NCBI GenBank assembly: GCA_044370335.1
Contig: JBILVS010000120.1
Location: forward strand, 1-8,375
Length of the DNA stretch: 8,375 nucleotides
DNA from: REEB509 sp044370335
Lineage (GTDB): Bacteria; Pseudomonadota; Alphaproteobacteria; Caulobacterales; Aquidulcibacteraceae
Reading direction: 5' to 3'
In this document: positions 7,332-8,375 of the stretch, piece by piece
Layout of the letters: every line of letters begins with the position of its first letter
Position numbering within the stretch: the first letter of the stretch is position 1
Notes under the pieces: model-generated
Told to the model about the DNA's origin: nothing
Database searches by the model: none
Seen by the model: only the letters and a program-made list of their open reading frames with translations
Translations under genes and position numbers: made by a program

Positions 7332-7371
7332 ATCGGCATAGGGGCCGATCCTAAAGGATCGCTCCCCTGCC
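7332..7371 (-). ncRNA. Group II intron domain VI with branch-point A and 3' splice end
   Basis: Minus strand: GGCA and GGGG at the 5' side pair with CCCC and TGCC at the 3' side, and an inner stem CGATCC/GGATCG closes a TTTA loop. Between CCCC and TGCC on the 3' side lies an unpaired TA; the A (complement of 7339) is seven bases upstream of the terminal T at 7332. This fits the bulged branch-point adenosine of group II introns, and the GAT end fits the AY 3' consensus. Confidence 0.75.
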
Positions 7372-7373
7372 AC

Positions 7374-7407
7374 ACCACCCGGCATGCGGGTCCGCACCGG
7401 GCGGTTC
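7374..7407 (-). ncRNA. Group II intron domain V
   Basis: A 34-base hairpin on the minus strand beginning GAACCGCCCGG. The lower stem CCGCCCGG pairs with CCGGGTGG, with a G-U wobble in the middle of a CGC triad (complement of 7403-7401), the alternative form of the catalytic AGC triad. A two-base bulge (TG) on the 3' arm separates it from a 4-bp upper stem UGCG/CGCA. The tetraloop is GACC, not the usual GNRA. Length, triad, wobble and bulge all match domain V. Confidence 0.78.
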
Positions 7408-7420
7408 GAGGCGTTGAGGG

Positions 7421-7690
7421 TCAAGAGAGCGAGGGCGCGCCAAGTTCAGCGAGCCATCGGGTGGTCAGGACTGCGTTAAGAGCTGTGCCGCTGTTTCGCC
7501 GCCAGCGTGGGCTGTTGGCGGCGACCCGTCTGGCGTGGTCGGGTTTGGCCCCCATCGCCAGAAGCTCCCGATCCATGGTGGTTCCCCGTTTCCAGTGCTT
7601 GAGCTGGATGGCGCGCCGCCGATGGCGCATCCATTCGTCGATGCCTGCGAAGACCCCCGGCGTCTGCGCCAGATGGGGTAATGGGCCAGG
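7421..7690 (-). pseudogene. C-terminal fragment of group II intron reverse transcriptase/maturase
   Basis: Reading the minus strand from 7675 gives 84 codons ending in TGA at 7423-7421. They match the GIIM maturase C-terminus: LAQTPGVFAGIDEWMRHRRR at 2-21, IQLKHWKRGTT at 23-33, RELLAMGA at 36-43, ANSPRWRRNS at 53-62 and a closing WLAELGAPSLS. The reverse transcriptase fingers and palm, including YADD, are absent. Upstream of 7675 the expected preceding motif (a GWxxYF-like segment) seems to appear as LAHY in another frame at about 7679-7690, implying a one-base deletion before the IS junction. A longer open frame continues rightward to 8101 only because it reads antisense through the IS; it has no independent support. 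The fragment cannot make a working protein. Confidence 0.83.
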
Positions 7691-7695
7691 TCGAG

Positions 7696-7725
7696 ACCAA
7701 CTTGCCCGCTGGCGGTGAGGTTGGT
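7696..7725 (+). repeat. Small inverted repeat ACCAAC/GTTGGT in the IS left end
   Basis: ACCAAC at 7696-7701 is complementary to GTTGGT at 7720-7725, with an inner GCC/GGC pairing possible. The right arm shares bases 7722-7725 with the outer arm of the larger fold-back over the start codon, so the two structures would exclude each other. Confidence 0.5.
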
Positions 7726-7800
7726 CGTCCCTCAAACTGATGGTTTCAGAAGCAACGGCGTCATGCTTGCACATGCGCCAAGCATCAGGAGGGACGACCA
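7722..7800 (+). promoter_or_regulatory. Fold-back that sequesters the transposase ribosome-binding site and start
   Basis: TGGTCGTCCCTC at 7722-7733 is the exact reverse complement of GAGGGACGACCA at 7789-7800. CTGATG at 7737-7742 pairs with CATCAG at 7783-7788, leaving only AAA (7734-7736) unpaired: 18 base pairs in all. Inside, GGCG (7757-7760) and CATG (7762-7765) can pair with CATG (7772-7775) and CGCC (7776-7779); ATGCTTG/CAAGCAT is an alternative. The 3' arm includes the Shine-Dalgarno and the A of the ATG. A transcript reading in from outside should therefore be poorly translated. The pairing is seen directly; the regulatory role is inferred. Confidence 0.65.
7787..7793 (+). promoter_or_regulatory. 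Shine-Dalgarno of the IS110 transposase
   Basis: AGGAGGG ends six bases before the ATG at 7800, which supports that start. It lies wholly within the 3' arm of the 7722-7800 fold-back. Confidence 0.8.
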
Positions 7801-8375
7801 TGGAACAATATGCCGGATTGGATGTGTCTTTGGAACAGACAAGCGTGTGCGTTGTGGATGGCACGGGGCGGATTGTGCGCGAAGCGAAGGTCGCGAGCGA
7901 GCCTGAAGCACTGCTGGCTTGGTTTGCCGCGCACGGCGTGGCGATGACGCGGATTGGTCTTGAAGCTGGTCCTTTGTCCCAGTGGCTGTTCGCAGGGATG
8001 GAGGCTGCGGGGCTGCAAGTCTCACTCCTGGAGACACGGCGCGTCCGGGCCGCCCTCAAGACCATGACCATCAAGACCGACCGCAAAGATGCGCTGGGCA
8101 TCGCGCATCTGATGCGAATGGGGTGGTTCCGCGCAGTTCACTGCAAGTCGCTGGCGGCCCAGGAGGTTCGAGCCCTGCTGACAGCCCGTAAGCTCTTGTT
8201 GAGCAAGCGTCTTGATCTTGAGATGAGCTTGCGCGGCGTGCTGCGTGGTTTCGGCCTGAAGGTTGGGTCGACCACGCCCAGAACCTTCGCCGGGCGGGTT
8301 CGTGAACTCGCGAAAGGCCAGGCGACGCTGGAAGCCATTGCCGAAGCGATGCTCAAAGCCCGCGACGCCCTGATC
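7800..8375 (+). CDS. IS110-family transposase (DEDD recombinase), C-terminus cut by window edge
   Basis: Opens with YAGLDVS at 4-10, the RuvC-like first strand of IS110 transposases. The DEDD residues are D8, E55 in GLEAGPLS at 53-60, and D94 and D97 in KTDRKDA at 92-98. FRAVHCKS at 110-117 and QEVRALLTARKLL at 121-133 lead into the helical linker, with LRGVLRGFGLKVG at 144-156. The visible 192 codons are uninterrupted. Full-length relatives run to roughly 320-400 residues, so the second (Transposase_20) domain with its catalytic Ser lies off the right edge. The visible part looks intact, so the element may be active. In IS621 the homologous enzyme works with a bridge RNA encoded in the element's non-coding end. 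The start is fixed by AGGAGGG six bases upstream. Expression is probably limited by the fold-back overlapping that site. Confidence 0.93.
   Translation, partial: MEQYAGLDVSLEQTSVCVVDGTGRIVREAKVASEPEALLAWFAAHGVAMTRIGLEAGPLSQWLFAGMEAAGLQVSLLETRRVRAALKTMTIKTDRKDALGIAHLMRMGWFRAVHCKSLAAQEVRALLTARKLLLSKRLDLEMSLRGVLRGFGLKVGSTTPRTFAGRVRELAKGQATLEAIAEAMLKARDALI

Larger units (their letters stand above)
7332..7690 (-). mobile_element. 3' remnant of a group II intron (maturase C-terminus, domain V, domain VI)
   Basis: On the minus strand the order is maturase C-terminal codons, stop at 7421, a 13-base linker, domain V, then domain VI ending in GAT. This is the standard 3' half of a bacterial retrotransposing group II intron. 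The 5' domains and most of the reverse transcriptase are missing, because the adjoining DNA to the right is an IS110-family element. The 3' boundary at 7332 follows from the branch-point geometry. The right boundary is approximate: protein similarity is clear to 7675 and possible to about 7690. The IS probably inserted into the intron, in which case the 5' part may survive beyond the right edge. Confidence 0.8.
7691..8375 (+). mobile_element. IS110-family insertion sequence, left part
   Basis: Contains the 5' 192 codons of an IS110-type transposase preceded by about 110 bases of non-coding DNA rich in inverted repeats. The left limit is placed where similarity to the intron maturase fades (roughly 7676-7700); the exact end is not defined by any terminal repeat I can verify. 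The element leaves the window at the right edge. IS110 elements usually lack classical terminal inverted repeats and make no or very short target duplications, so the boundary cannot be read from one side. Confidence 0.8.

Noticed and set aside
7461..7718. Plus-strand open frame of 85 codons upstream of the transposase
   Set aside because: It is the antisense of the maturase fragment, with no ribosome-binding site or recognisable motif.
7421..8101. Minus-strand open frame of 226 codons as one intact protein
   Set aside because: Only its last 84 codons resemble a maturase. The rest reads antisense through the IS110 left end and transposase, so it is an accidental fusion.
1..8375. CRISPR array, tRNA or rRNA genes, anti-phage system
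   Set aside because: I found no evenly spaced direct repeats, cloverleaf-like segments or recognisable defence proteins. The only accessory content is the intron remnant and the IS.

Overview
The window looks like chromosomal DNA of a GC-rich alphaproteobacterium. A Caulobacterales/Hyphomonadaceae-type relative is my best guess from the protein flavour and gene order, but no marker gene here settles it. Most genes are on the minus strand. Overlapping start and stop codons link the two neighbouring minus-strand operons internally.

Left (1-1674, minus): a Ppx/GppA-family phosphatase followed by rlmE (23S rRNA Um2552 methyltransferase). They overlap by four bases, and rlmE runs off the left edge. 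After a 161-base divergent intergenic region comes hspQ (1836-2159, plus) with a strong Shine-Dalgarno sequence. It meets astB tail to tail with only three bases between the stop codons.

Centre (2163-7237, minus): a catabolic operon in the order M20 peptidase, astA, astD, astB. These supply arginine succinylation, succinylarginine dihydrolysis and succinylglutamate-semialdehyde oxidation of the arginine succinyltransferase (AST) pathway. Neither astC nor the usual M14-family astE is present. The first gene encodes an M20 hydrolase whose metal and catalytic residues fall almost exactly where they do in carboxypeptidase G2, an enzyme that cuts N-acyl-glutamates. I infer that it replaces AstE and releases succinate and glutamate in the last step.

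Right (7238-8375): a mobile-element scar. Read on the minus strand, 7332-7690 is the 3' end of a group II intron: the last 84 codons of its reverse transcriptase/maturase, then a recognisable domain V (CGC triad, two-base bulge) and domain VI (bulged branch-point A seven bases from a GAT 3' end). It is cut off by an IS110-family element on the plus strand, whose transposase starts at 7800 and leaves the window at the right edge. The transposase ribosome-binding site and start codon lie in one arm of an 18-bp interrupted inverted repeat, which suggests translational self-repression or a structured element-encoded RNA. The intron's 3' boundary is only 94 bases upstream of the ast operon, so these insertions may have altered the operon's promoter or separated it from former upstream genes.
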